Source: Auanema rhodensis | Taxonomy: Eukaryota; Nematoda; Chromadorea; Rhabditida; Rhabditidae | Reading direction: 5' to 3' | Assembly (NCBI GenBank): GCA_964057225.1 | Contig: OZ059897.1 | Coordinates: 186,001-250,000, forward strand | Length of the DNA stretch: 64,000 nucleotides | Part shown: positions 49,843 through 63,883 of the stretch, in pieces | Numbering within the stretch: the stretch's first letter is position 1 | Layout of the letters: each line of letters begins with the position of its first letter | Notes under the pieces: model-generated | What the model saw: only the letters and a program-made list of their open reading frames with translations | Told to the model about the DNA's origin: nothing | The model's database searches: none | Position numbers and translations under genes: made by a program

Positions 49843-51948
49843 GCCTTGAAAAAAGAAATCTAAAAACATCTACTTTTTGCTAAATTATTTTGAAATTTTT
49901 CGAAAAAATTTTTGTCAAAATGTTTTTGGAAGCATTGTTGAGTGTACATGGAAACTCAACATACACTAATGCATCATTTTTCAAACGATCATAACTAATT
50001 TTTGTATTAAGCGTTTCTCAATGTAGTATAGTGCATTCGATGCGGATTTTTAAGCTGCGTCGATCTGTGTTATCAGATTTGCGCTAGCTTAAAAATGCAC
50101 CGAGATATCAACTGATATAAGTTCACACTTATATCCTCGATTTTCACCCAGAAGAATTAATTTTTTCGTTGAATAACATTGTCCATCGTCTTTGCCTTGA
50201 AAAATGGAATCTAAAAACATCTACTTTTTGCTAAATTATTTTGAAATTTTTCGAAAAAATTTTTGTCAAAATGTTTTTGGAAGCAATGTTGAGTGTACAT
50301 GGAAACTCAACATACACTAATGCATCATTTTTCAAACGATCATAACTAATTTTTGTATTAAGCGTTTCTCAATGAAGTATAGTGCATTCGATGCGGATTT
50401 TTAAGCTGCGTCGATCTGTGTTATCAGATTTGCGCTAGCTTAAAAATGCACCGAGATATCAACTGATATATGTTCACACTTATATCCTCGATTTTCACCC
50501 TGAAGAATTAATTTTTTCGTTGAATAACATTGTCCATCGTCTTTGCCTTAAATAAAGGAATCTAAAAACATCTACTTTTTGCTAAATTATTTTGAAATTT
50601 TTCGAAAAAATTTTTGTCAAAATGTTTTTGGAAGCAATGTTGAGTGTACATGGAAACTCAACATACACTAATGCATCATTTTTCAAACGATCATAACTAA
50701 TTTTTGTATTAAGCGTTTCTCAATGTAGTATAGTGCATTCGATGCGGATTTTTAAGCTGCGTCGATCTGTGTTATCAGATTTGCGCTAGCTTAAAAATGC
50801 ATCGAGATATCAACTGATATAAGTTCACACTTATATCCTCGATTTTCACCCTGAAGGAATAATTTTTTCGTTGAATAACATTGTCCATCGTCTTTGCCTT
50901 GAAAAAAGGAATCTAAAAACATCTACTTTTTGCTAAATTATTTTGAAATTTTTCGAAAAAATTTTTGTCAAAATGTTTTTGGAAGCATTGTTGAGTGTAC
51001 ATGGAAACTCAACATACACTAATGCATCATTTTTCAAACGATCATAACTAATTTTTGTATTAAGCGTTTCTCAATGTAGTATAGTGCATTCGATGCGGAT
51101 TTTTAAGCTGCGTCGATCTCTGTTATCAGATTTGCGCTAGCTTAAAAATGCACCGAGATATCAACTGATATAAGTTCACACTTATATCCTCGATTTTCAC
51201 CCTGAAGGAATAATTTTTTCGTTGAATAACATTGTCCATCATCTTTGCCTTGAAAAAAGGAATCTAAAAACATCTACTTTTTGCTAAATTATTTTGAAAT
51301 TTTTCGAAAAAATTTTTGTCAAAATGTTTTTGGAAGCAATGTTGAGTGTACATGGAAACTCAACATACACTAATGCATCATTTTTCAAACGATCATAACT
51401 AATTTTTGTATTAAGCGTTTCTCAATGTAGTATAGTGCATTCGATGCGGATTTTTAAGCTGCGTCGATCTGTGTTATCAGATTTGCGCTAGCTTAAAAAT
51501 GCACCGAGATATCAACTGATATAAGTTCACACTTATATCCTCGATTTTCACCCTGAAGGAATAATTTTTTCGTTGAATAACATTGTCCATCATCTTTGCC
51601 TTGAAAAAAGGAATCTAAAAACATCTACTTTTTGCTAAATTATTTTGAAATTTTTCGAAAAAATTTTTGTCAAAATGTTTTTGGAAGCAATGTTGAGTGT
51701 ACATGGAAACTCAACATACACTAATGCATCATTTTTCAAACGATCATAACTAATTTTTGTATTAAGCGTTTCTCAATGTAGTATAGTGCATTCGATGCGG
51801 ATTTTTAAGCTGCGTCGATCTGTGTTATCAGATTTGCGCTAGCTTAAAAATGCACCGAGATATCAACTGATATAAGTTCACACTTATATCCTCGATTTTC
51901 ACCCTGAAGAATTAATTTTTTCGTTGAATAACATTGTCCATCGTCTTT
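49843..51948 (+). repeat. Hexamer higher-order repeat, copy 2 (monomers 143-148)
   Basis: Repeats copy 1 at an offset of six monomers with no marker difference in the first five units. The sixth (148) lacks the A167G of monomer 142. The middle part (catcgag, gatctctg/catcatc, catcatc) recurs again as monomers 173-175 and in related form as 120-122. Confidence 0.8.
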
Positions 51949-52650
51949 GCCTTGAATAAAGGAATCTAAAAACATCTACTTTTTGCTAAATTATTTTGAA
52001 ATTTTTCGAAAAAATTTTTGTCAAAATGTTTTTGGAAGCAATGTTGAGTGTACATGGAAACTCAACATACACTAATGCATCATTTTTCAAACGATCATAA
52101 CTAATTTTTGTATTAAGCGTTTCTCAATGTAGTATAGTGCATTCGATGCGGATTTTTAAGCTGCGTCGATCTGTGTTATCAGATTTGCGCTAGCTTAAAA
52201 ATGCACCGAGATATCAACTGATATAAGTTCACACTTATATCCTCGATTTTCACCCTGAAGAATTAATTTTTTCGTTGAATAACATTGTCCATCGTCTTTG
52301 CCTTGAATAAAAAAATCTAAAAACATCTACTTTTTGCTAAATTATTTTGAAATTTTTCGAAAAAATTTTTGTCAAAATGTTTTTGGAAGCAATGTTGAGT
52401 GTACATGGAAACTCAACATACACTAATGCATCATTTTTCAAACGATCATAACTAATTTTTGTATTAAGCGTTTCTCAATGTAGTATAGTGCATTCGATGC
52501 GGATTTTTAAGCTGCGTCGATCTGTGTTATCAGATTTGCGCTAGCTTAAAAATGCACCGAGATATCAACTGATATAAGTTCACACTTATATCCTCGATTT
52601 TCACCCTGAAGGAATAATTTTTTCGTTGAATAACATTGTCCATCGTCTTT
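51949..52650 (+). repeat. Linker monomers 149-150
   Basis: Two near-consensus monomers, with heads 'gaataaagg' and 'gaataaaaa', between the hexamer and the 9-monomer HOR. The order resembles monomers 130-131 and 177-178. Monomer 150 matches 159 apart from the head, so the 9-monomer duplication may begin inside monomer 150. Confidence 0.65.
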
Positions 52651-55600
52651 GCCTTGAAAAAAGGAATCTAAAAACATCTACTTTTTGCTAAATTATTTTG
52701 AAATTTTTCGAAAAAATTTTTGTCAAAATGTTTTTGGAAGCAATGTTGAGTGTACATGGAAACTCAACATACACTAATGCATCATTTTTCAAACGATCAT
52801 AACTAATTTTTGTATTAAGCGTTTCTCAATGTAGTATAGTGCATTCGATGCGGATTTTTAAGCTGCGTCGATCTGTGTTATCAGATTTGCGCTAGCTTAA
52901 AAATGCACCGAGATATCAACTGATATAAGTTCACACTTATATCCTCCATTTTCACCCTGAAGGAATAATTTTTTCGTTGAATAACATTGTCCATCGTCTT
53001 TGCCTTGAAAAAAGGAATCTAAAAACATCTACTCTTTGCTAAATTATTTTGAAATTTTTCGAAAAAATTTTTGTCAAAATGTTTTTGGAAGCAATGTTGA
53101 GTGTACATGGAAACTCAACATACACTAATGCATCATTTTTCAAACGATCATAACTAATTTTTGTATTGAGCGTTTCTCAATGTAGTATAGTGCATTCGAT
53201 GCGGATTTTTAAGCTGCGTCGATCTGTGTTATCAGATTTGCGCTAGCTTAAAAATGCACCGAGATATCAACTGATATAAGTTCACACTTATATCCTCGAT
53301 TTTCACCCTGAAGAATTAATTTTTTCGTTGAATAACATTGTCCATCGTCTTTGCCTTGAAAAAAGAAATCTAAAAACATCTACTTTTTGCTAAATTATTT
53401 TGAAATTTTTCGAAAAAATTTTTGTCAAAATGTTTTTGGAAGCATTGTTGAGTGTACATGGAAACTCAACATACACTAATGCATCATTTTTCAAACGATC
53501 ATAACTAATTTTTGTATTAAGCGTTTCTCAATGTAGTATAGTGCATTCGATGCGGATTTTTAAGCTGCGTCGATCTGTGTTATCAGATTTGCGCTAGCTT
53601 AAAAATGCACCGAGATATCAACTGATATAAGTTCACACTTATATCCTCGATTTTCACCCAGAAGAATTAATTTTTTCGTTGAATAACATTGTCCATCGTC
53701 TTTGCCTTGAAAAATGGAATCTAAAAACATCTACTTTTTGCTAAATTATTTTGAAATTTTTCGAAAAAATTTTTGTCAAAATGTTTTTGGAAGCAATGTT
53801 GAGTGTACATGGAAACTCAACATACACTAATGCATCATTTTTCAAACGATCATAACTAATTTTTGTATTAAGCGTTTCTCAATGAAGTATAGTGCATTCG
53901 ATGCGGATTTTTAAGCTGCGTCGATCTGTGTTATCAGATTTGCGCTAGCTTAAAAATGCACCGAGATATCAACTGATATATGTTCACACTTATATCCTCG
54001 ATTTTCACCCTGAAGAATTAATTTTTTCGTTGAATAACATTGTCCATCGTCTTTGCCTTAAATAAAGGAATCTAAAAACATCTACTTTTTGCTAAATTAT
54101 TTTGAAATTTTTCGAAAAAATTTTTGTCAAAATGTTTTTGGAAGCATTGTTGAGTGTACATGGAAACTCAACATACACTAATGCATCATTTTTCAAACGA
54201 TCATAACTAATTTTTGTATTAAGCGTTTCTCAATGTAGTATAGTGCATTCGATGCGGATTTTTAAGCTGCGTCGATCTGTGTTATCAGATTTGCGCTAGC
54301 TTAAAAATGCACCGAGATATCAACTGATATAAGTTCACACTTATATCCTCGATTTTCACCCTGAAGAATTAATTTTTTCGTTGAATAACATTGTCCATCG
54401 TCTTTGCCTTGAATAAAGGAATCTAAAAACATCTACTTTTTGCTAAATTATTTTGAAATTTTTCGAAAAAATTTTTGTCAAAATGTTTTTGGAAGCAATG
54501 TTGAGTGTACATGGAAACTCAACATACACTAATGCATCATTTTTCAAACGATCATAACTAATTTTTGTATTAAGCGTTTCTCAATGAAGTATAGTGCATT
54601 CGATGCGGATTTTTAAGCTGCGTCGATCTGTGTTATCAGATTTGCGCTAGCTTAAAAATGCACCGAGATATCAACTGATATATGTTCACACTTATATCCT
54701 CGATTTTCACCCTGAAGAATTAATTTTTTCGTTGAATAACATTGTCCATCGTCTTTGCCTTAAATAAAGGAATCTAAAAACATCTACTTTTTGCTAAATT
54801 ATTTTGAAATTTTTCGAAAAAATTTTTGTCAAAATGTTTTTGGAAGCATTGTTGAGTGTACATGGAAACTCAACATACACTAATGCATCATTTTTCAAAC
54901 GATCATAACTAATTTTTGTATTAAGCGTTTCTCAATGTAGTATAGTGCATTCGATGCGGATTTTTAAGCTGCGTCGATCTGTGTTATCAGATTTGCGCTA
55001 GCTTAAAAATGCACCGAGATATCAACTGATATAAGTTCACACTTATATCCTCGATTTTCACCCTGAAGAATTAATTTTTTCGTTGAATAACATTGTCCAT
55101 CGTCTTTGCCTTGAAAAAAGAAATCTAAAAACATCTACTTTTTGCTAAATTATTTTGAAATTTTTCGAAAAAATTTTTGTCAAAATGTTTTTGGAAGCAA
55201 TGTTGAGTGTACATGGAAACTCAACATACACTAATGCATCATTTTTCAAACGATCATAACTAATTTTTGTATTAAGCGTTTCTCAATGTAGTATAGTGCA
55301 TTCGATGCGGATTTTTAAGCTGCGTCGATCTGTGTTATCAGATTTGCGCTAGCTTAAAAATGCACCGAGATATCAACTGATATAAGTTCACACTTATATC
55401 CTCGATTTTCACCCTGAAGAATTAATTTTTTCGTTGAATAACATTGTCCATCGTCTTTGCCTTGAATAAAGGAATCTAAAAACATCTACTTTTTGCTAAA
55501 TTATTTTGAAATTTTTCGAAAAAATTTTTGTCAAAATGTTTTTGGAAGCAATGTTGAGTGTACATGGAAACTCAACATACACTAATGCATCATTTTTCAA

Positions 55601-55809
55601 ACGATCATAACTAATTTTTGTATTAAGCGTTTCTCAATGTAGTATAGTGCATTCGATGCGGATTTTTAAGCTGCGTCGATCTGTGTTATCAGATTTGCGC
55701 TAGCTTAAAAATGCACCGAGATATCAACTGATATAAGTTCACACTTATATCCTCGATTTTCACCCTGAAGGAATAATTTTTTCGTTGAATAACATTGTCC
55801 ATCGTCTTT
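52651..55809 (+). repeat. Nine-monomer higher-order repeat, copy 1 (monomers 151-159)
   Basis: Markers in order: 'cctccatttt' (151), 'tactctttgc' with 'tattgagcg' (152), 'gaaaaaaga' with 'cccagaag' (153), 'gaagtatag' with 'atatg' (154), 'gccttaaat' with 'cattg' (155), 'gaataaagg' with 'gaagtatag' and 'atatg' (156), 'gccttaaat' with 'cattg' (157), 'gaaaaaaga' with 'caatg' (158), 'gaataaagg' (159). Monomers 154-155 and 156-157 are 702-bp dimers nested inside the 3159-bp unit. Confidence 0.85.
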
Positions 55810-58800
55810 GCCTTGAAAAAAGGAATCTAAAAACATCTACTTTTTGCTAAATTATTTTGAAATTTTTCGAAAAAATTTTTGTCAAAATGTTTTTGGAAGC
55901 AATGTTGAGTGTACATGGAAACTCAACATACACTAATGCATCATTTTTCAAACGATCATAACTAATTTTTGTATTAAGCGTTTCTCAATGTAGTATAGTG
56001 CATTCGATGCGGATTTTTAAGCTGCGTCGATCTGTGTTATCAGATTTGCGCTAGCTTAAAAATGCACCGAGATATCAACTGATATAAGTTCACACTTATA
56101 TCCTCCATTTTCACCCTGAAGGAATAATTTTTTCGTTGAATAACATTGTCCATCGTCTTTGCCTTGAAAAAAGGAATCTAAAAACATCTACTCTTTGCTA
56201 AATTATTTTGAAATTTTTCGAAAAAATTTTTGTCAAAATGTTTTTGGAAGCAATGTTGAGTGTACATGGAAACTCAACATACACTAATGCATCATTTTTC
56301 AAACGATCATAACTAATTTTTGTATTGAGCGTTTCTCAATGTAGTATAGTGCATTCGATGCGGATTTTTAAGCTGCGTCGATCTGTGTTATCAGATTTGC
56401 GCTAGCTTAAAAATGCACCGAGATATCAACTGATATAAGTTCACACTTATATCCTCGATTTTCACCCTGAAGAATTAATTTTTTCGTTGAATAACATTGT
56501 CCATCGTCTTTGCCTTGAAAAAAGAAATCTAAAAACATCTACTTTTTGCTAAATTATTTTGAAATTTTTCGAAAAAATTTTTGTCAAAATGTTTTTGGAA
56601 GCATTGTTGAGTGTACATGGAAACTCAACATACACTAATGCATCATTTTTCAAACGATCATAACTAATTTTTGTATTAAGCGTTTCTCAATGTAGTATAG
56701 TGCATTCGATGCGGATTTTTAAGCTGCGTCGATCTGTGTTATCAGATTTGCGCTAGCTTAAAAATGCACCGAGATATCAACTGATATAAGTTCACACTTA
56801 TATCCTCGATTTTCACCCAGAAGAATTAATTTTTTCGTTGAATAACATTGTCCATCGTCTTTGCCTTGAAAAATGGAATCTAAAAACATCTACTTTTTGC
56901 TAAATTATTTTGAAATTTTTCGAAAAAATTTTTGTCAAAATGTTTTTGGAAGCAATGTTGAGTGTACATGGAAACTCAACATACACTAATGCATCATTTT
57001 TCAAACGATCATAACTAATTTTTGTATTAAGCGTTTCTCAATGAAGTATAGTGCATTCGATGCGGATTTTTAAGCTGCGTCGATCTGTGTTATCAGATTT
57101 GCGCTAGCTTAAAAATGCACCGAGATATCAACTGATATATGTTCACACTTATATCCTCGATTTTCACCCTGAAGAATTAATTTTTTCGTTGAATAACATT
57201 GTCCATCGTCTTTGCCTTAAATAAAGGAATCTAAAAACATCTACTTTTTGCTAAATTATTTTGAAATTTTTCGAAAAAATTTTTGTCAAAATGTTTTTGG
57301 AAGCATTGTTGAGTGTACATGGAAACTCAACATACACTAATGCATCATTTTTCAAACGATCATAACTAATTTTTGTATTAAGCGTTTCTCAATGTAGTAT
57401 AGTGCATTCGATGCGGATTTTTAAGCTGCGTCGATCTGTGTTATCAGATTTGCGCTAGCTTAAAAATGCACCGAGATATCAACTGATATAAGTTCACACT
57501 TATATCCTCGATTTTCACCCTGAAGAATTAATTTTTTCGTTGAATAACATTGTCCATCGTCTTTGCCTTGAATAAAGGAATCTAAAAACATCTACTTTTT
57601 GCTAAATTATTTTGAAATTTTTCGAAAAAATTTTTGTCAAAATGTTTTTGGAAGCAATGTTGAGTGTACATGGAAACTCAACATACACTAATGCATCATT
57701 TTTCAAACGATCATAACTAATTTTTGTATTAAGCGTTTCTCAATGAAGTATAGTGCATTCGATGCGGATTTTTAAGCTGCGTCGATCTGTGTTATCAGAT
57801 TTGCGCTAGCTTAAAAATGCACCGAGATATCAACTGATATATGTTCACACTTATATCCTCGATTTTCACCCTGAAGAATTAATTTTTTCGTTGAATAACA
57901 TTGTCCATCGTCTTTGCCTTAAATAAAGGAATCTAAAAACATCTACTTTTTGCTAAATTATTTTGAAATTTTTCGAAAAAATTTTTGTCAAAATGTTTTT
58001 GGAAGCATTGTTGAGTGTACATGGAAACTCAACATACACTAATGCATCATTTTTCAAACGATCATAACTAATTTTTGTATTAAGCGTTTCTCAATGTAGT
58101 ATAGTGCATTCGATGCGGATTTTTAAGCTGCGTCGATCTGTGTTATCAGATTTGCGCTAGCTTAAAAATGCACCGAGATATCAACTGATATAAGTTCACA
58201 CTTATATCCTCGATTTTCACCCTGAAGAATTAATTTTTTCGTTGAATAACATTGTCCATCGTCTTTGCCTTGAAAAAAGAAATCTAAAAACATCTACTTT
58301 TTGCTAAATTATTTTGAAATTTTTCGAAAAAATTTTTGTCAAAATGTTTTTGGAAGCAATGTTGAGTGTACATGGAAACTCAACATACACTAATGCATCA
58401 TTTTTCAAACGATCATAACTAATTTTTGTATTAAGCGTTTCTCAATGTAGTATAGTGCATTCGATGCGGATTTTTAAGCTGCGTCGATCTGTGTTATCAG
58501 ATTTGCGCTAGCTTAAAAATGCACCGAGATATCAACTGATATAAGTTCACACTTATATCCTCGATTTTCACCCTGAAGAATTAATTTTTTCGTTGAATAA
58601 CATTGTCCATCGTCTTTGCCTTGAATAAAGGAATCTAAAAACATCTACTTTTTGCTAAATTATTTTGAAATTTTTCGAAAAAATTTTTGTCAAAATGTTT
58701 TTGGAAGCAATGTTGAGTGTACATGGAAACTCAACATACACTAATGCATCATTTTTCAAACGATCATAACTAATTTTTGTATTAAGCGTTTCTCAATGAA

Positions 58801-58968
58801 GTATAGTGCATTCGATGCGGATTTTTAAGCTGCGTCGATCTGTGTTATCAGATTTGCGCTAGCTTAAAAATGCACCGAGATATCAACTGATATATGTTCA
58901 CACTTATATCCTCGATTTTCACCCTGAAGAATTAATTTTTTCGTTGAATAACATTGTCCATCGTCTTT
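55810..58968 (+). repeat. Nine-monomer higher-order repeat, copy 2 (monomers 160-168)
   Basis: Directly follows copy 1 and shares all its markers in the first eight monomers, including the rare 'cctccatttt' (160) and 'tactctttgc' (161). The ninth unit (168) departs from 159 from about m182, where it takes the 'gaagtatag', 'atatg', 'gaattaatt' series of monomers 156 and 165. The shared sequence therefore ends inside this monomer and the array continues with another dimer. Confidence 0.85.
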
Positions 58969-61900
58969 GCCTTAAATAAAGGAATCTAAAAACATCTACT
59001 TTTTGCTAAATTATTTTGAAATTTTTCGAAAAAATTTTTGTCAAAATGTTTTTGGAAGCATTGTTGAGTGTACATGGAAACTCAACATACACTAATGCAT
59101 CATTTTTCAAACGATCATAACTAATTTTTGTATTAAGCGTTTCTCAATGTAGTATAGTGCATTCGATGCGGATTTTTAAGCTGCGTCGGATCTGTGTTAT
59201 CAGATTTGCGCTAGCTTAAAAATGCACCGAGATATCAACTGATATAAGTTCACACTTATATCCTCGATTTTCACCCTGAAGAATTAATTTTTTCGTTGAA
59301 TAACATTGTCCATCGTCTTTGCCTTGAAAAATGGAATCTAAAAACATCTACTTTTTGCTAAATTATTTTGAAATTTTTCGAAAAAATTTTTGTCAAAATG
59401 TTTTTGGAAGCAATGTTGAGTGTACATGGAAACTCAACATACACTAATGCATCATTTTTCAAACGATCATAACTAATTTTTGTATTAAGCGTTTCTCAAT
59501 GAAGTATAGTGCATTCGATGCGGATTTTTAAGCTGCGTCGATCTGTGTTATCAGATTTGCGCTAGCTTAAAAATACACCGAGATATCAACTGATATATGT
59601 TCACACTTATATCCTCGATTTTCACCCTGAAGAATTAATTTTTTCGTTGAATAACATTGTCCATCGTCTTTGCCTTAAATAAAGGAATCTAAAAACATCT
59701 ACTTTTTGCTAAATTATTTTGAAATTTTTCGAAAAAATTTTTGTCAAAATGTTTTTGGAAGCATTGTTGAGTGTACATGGAAACTCAACATACACTAATG
59801 CATCATTTTTCAAACGATCATAACTAATTTTTGTATTAAGCGTTTCTCAATGTAGTATAGTGCATTCGATGCGGATTTTTAAGCTGCGTCGATCTGTGTT
59901 ATCAGATTTGCGCTAGCTTAAAAATGCACCGAGATATCAACTGATATAAGTTCACACTTATATCCTCGATTTTCACCCAGAAGAATTAATTTTTTCGTTG
60001 AATAACATTGTCCATCGTCTTTGCCTTGAAAAATGGAATCTAAAAACATCTACTTTTTGCTAAATTATTTTGAAATTTTTCGAAAAAATTTTTGTCAAAA
60101 TGTTTTTGGAAGCAATGTTGAGTGTACATGGAAACTCAACATACACTAATGCATCATTTTTCAAACGATCATAACTAATTTTTGTATTAAGCGTTTCTCA
60201 ATGTAGTATAGTGCATTCGATGCGGATTTTTAAGCTGCGTCGATCTGTGTTATCAGATTTGCGCTAGCTTAAAAATGCACCGAGATATCAACTGATATAA
60301 GTTCACACTTATATCCTCGATTTTCACCCTGAAGAATTAATTTTTTCGTTGAATAACATTGTCCATCGTCTTTGCCTTAAATAAAGGAATCTAAAAACAT
60401 CTACTTTTTGCTAAATTATTTTGAAATTTTTCGAAAAAATTTTTGTCAAAATGTTTTTGGAAGCAATGTTGAGTGTACATGGAAACTCAACATACACTAA
60501 TGCATCATTTTTCAAACGATCATAACTAATTTTTGTATTAAGCGTTTCTCAATGTAGTATAGTGCATTCGATGCGGATTTTTAAGCTGCGTCGATCTGTG
60601 TTATCAGATTTGCGCTAGCTTAAAAATGCATCGAGATATCAACTGATATAAGTTCACACTTATATCCTCGATTTTCACCCTGAAGGAATAATTTTTTCGT
60701 TGAATAACATTGTCCATCGTCTTTGCCTTGAAAAAAGGAATCTAAAAACATCTACTTTTTGCTAAATTATTTTGAAATTTTTCGAAAAAATTTTTGTCAA
60801 AATGTTTTTGGAAGCATTGTTGAGTGTACATGGAAACTCAACATACACTAATGCATCATTTTTCAAACGATCATAACTAATTTTTGTATTAAGCGTTTCT
60901 CAATGTAGTATAGTGCATTCGATGCGGATTTTTAAGCTGCGTCGATCTCTGTTATCAGATTTGCGCTAGCTTAAAAATGCACCGAGATATCAACTGATAT
61001 AAGTTCACACTTATATCCTCGATTTTCACCCTGAAGGAATAATTTTTTCGTTGAATAACATTGTCCATCATCTTTGCCTTGAAAAAAGGAATCTAAAAAC
61101 ATCTACTTTTTGCTAAATTATTTTGAAATTTTTCGAAAAAATTTTTGTCAAAATGTTTTTGGAAGCAATGTTGAGTGTACATGGAAACTCAACATACACT
61201 AATGCATCATTTTTCAAACGATCATAACTAATTTTTGTATTAAGCGTTTCTCAATGTAGTATAGTGCATTCGATGCGGATTTTTAAGCTGCGTCGATCTG
61301 TGTTATCAGATTTGCGCTAGCTTAAAAATGCACCGAGATATCAACTGATATAAGTTCACACTTATATCCTCGATTTTCACCCTGAAGGAATAATTTTTTC
61401 GTTGAATAACATTGTCCATCATCTTTGCCTTGAAAAAAGGAATCTAAAAACATCTACTTTTTGCTAAATTATTTTGAAATTTTTCGAAAAAATTTTTGTC
61501 AAAATGTTTTTGGAAGCAATGTTGAGTGTACATGGAAACTCAACATACACTAATGCATCATTTTTCAAACGATCATAACTAATTTTTGTATTAAGCGTTT
61601 CTCAATGTAGTATAGTGCATTCGATGCGGATTTTTAAGCTGCGTCGATCTGTGTTATCAGATTTGCGCTAGCTTAAAAATGCACCGAGATATCAACTGAT
61701 ATAAGTTCACACTTATATCCTCGATTTTCACCCTGAAGAATTAATTTTTTCGTTGAATAACATTGTCCATCGTCTTTGCCTTGAATGAAGGAATCTAAAA
61801 ACATCTACTTTTTGCTAAATTATTTTGAAATTTTTCGAAAAAATTTTTGTCAAAATGTTTTTGGAAGCAATGTTGAGTGTACATGGAAACTCAACATACA

Positions 61901-63883
61901 CTAATGCATCATTTTTCAAACGATCATAACTAATTTTCGTATTAAGCGTTTCTCAATGTAGTATAGTGCATTCGATGCGGATTTTTAAGCTGCGTCGATC
62001 TGTGTTATCAGATTTGCGCTAGCTTAAAAATGCACCGAGATATCAACTGATATAAGTTCACACTTATATCCTCGATTTTCACCCTGAAGAATTAATTTTT
62101 TCGTTGAATAACATTGTCCATCGTCTTTGCCTTGAATAAAAAAATCTAAAAACATCTACTTTTTGCTAAATTATTTTGAAATTTTTCGAAAAAATTTTTG
62201 TCAAAATGTTTTTGGAAGCAATGTTGAGTGTACATGGAAACTCAACATACACTAATGCATCATTTTTCAAACGATCATAACTAATTTTTGTATTAAGCGT
62301 TTCTCAATGTAGTATAGTGCATTCGATGCGGATTTTTAAGCTGCGTCGATCTGTGTTATCAGATTTGCGCTAGCTTAAAAATGCACCGAGATATCAACTG
62401 ATATAAGTTCACACTTATATCCTCGATTTTCACCCTGAAGGAATAATTTTTTCGTTGAATAACATTGTCCATCGTCTTTGCCTTGAAAAAAGGAATCTAA
62501 AAACATCTACTTTTTGCTAAATTATTTTGAAATTTTTCGAAAAAATTTTTGTCAAAATGTTTTTGGAAGCAATGTTGAGTGTACATGGAAACTCAACATA
62601 CACTAATGCATCATTTTTCAAACGATCATAACTAATTTTTGTATTAAGCGTTTCTCAATGTAGTATAGTGCATTCGATGCGGATTTTTAAGCTGCGTCGA
62701 TCTGTGTTATCAGATTTGCGCTAGCTTAAAAATGCACCGAGATATCAACTGATATAAGTTCACACTTATATCCTCGATTTTCACCCTGAAGGAATAATTT
62801 TTTCGTTGAATAACATTGTCCATCGTCTTTGCCTTGAAAAAAGGAATCTAAAAACATCTACTTTTTGCTAAATTATTTTGAAATTTTTCGAAAAAATTTT
62901 TGTCAAAATGTTTTTGGAAGCATTGTTGAGTGTACATGGAAACTCAACATACACTAATGCATCATTTTTCAAACGATCATAACTAATTTTTGTATTAAGC
63001 GTTTCTCAATGTAGTATAGTGCATTCGATGCGGATTTTTAAGCTGCGTCGATCTGTGTTATCAGATTTGCGCTAGCTTAAAAATGCACCGAGATATCAAC
63101 TGATATAAGTTCACACTTATATCCTCGATTTTCACCCTGAAGGAATAATTTTTTCGTTGAATAACATTGTCCATCGTCTTTGCCTTGAATAAAGCAATCT
63201 AAAAACACCTACTTTTTGCTAAATTATTTTGAAATTTTTCGAAAAAATTTTTGTCAAAATGTTTTTGGAAGCAATGTTGAGTGTACATGGAAACTCAACA
63301 TACACTAATGCATCATTTTTCAAACGATCATAACTAATTTTTGTATTGAGCGTTTCTCAATGTAGTATAGTGCATTCGATGCGGATTTTTAAGCTGCGTC
63401 GATCTGTGTTATCAGATTTGCGCTAGCTTAAAAATGCACCGAGATATCAACTGATATAAGTTCACACTTATATCCTCGATTTTCACCCTGAAGAATTAAT
63501 TTTTTCGTTGAATAACATTGTCCATCGTCTTTGCCTTGAAAAAAGTAATCTAAAAACATCTACTTTTTGCTAAATTATTTTGAAATTTTTCGAAAAAATT
63601 TTTGTCAAAATGTTTTTGGAAGCATTGTTGAGTGTACATGGAAACTCAACATACACTAATGCATCATTTTTCAAACGATCATAACTAATTTTTGTATTAA
63701 GCGTTTCTCAATGTAGTATAGTGCATTCGATGCGGATTTTTAAGCTGCGTCGATCTGTGTTATCAGATTTGCGCTAGCTTAAAAATGCACCGAGATATCA
63801 ACTGATATAAGTTCACACTTATATCCTCGATTTTCACCCAGAAGAATTAATTTTTTCGTTGAATAACATTGTCCATCGTCTTT
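58969..63883 (+). repeat. Right-hand tail of mixed units (monomers 169-182)
   Basis: Monomers 168-171 continue the dimer pattern of 154-157 ('gaagtatag'/'atatg' then 'gccttaaat'/'cattg'). Monomer 169 carries the only indel and 170 has a private 'aaaatacaccg'. Monomers 173-175 repeat the hexamer middle seen at 139-141 and 145-147. Monomers 178-182 resemble 133-137: 181 shares both 'cacctac' and 'tattgagcg' with 135, and 182 ends in 'cccagaag' like 137. Monomers 181-182 have private heads 'gaataaagca' and 'gaaaaaagta'. Confidence 0.75.
59188..59189. other. Only indel seen in the array: one extra G
   Basis: Monomer 169 reads 'gtcggatctg' where the others read 'gtcgatctg', so it is 352 bp long and later monomers are shifted by one. 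The extra G lies in the internal loop of the long hairpin (m220). The neighbouring starts at 58969 and 59321 confirm the shift. It may be a real private mutation or a base-calling or consensus error. Confidence 0.9.
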
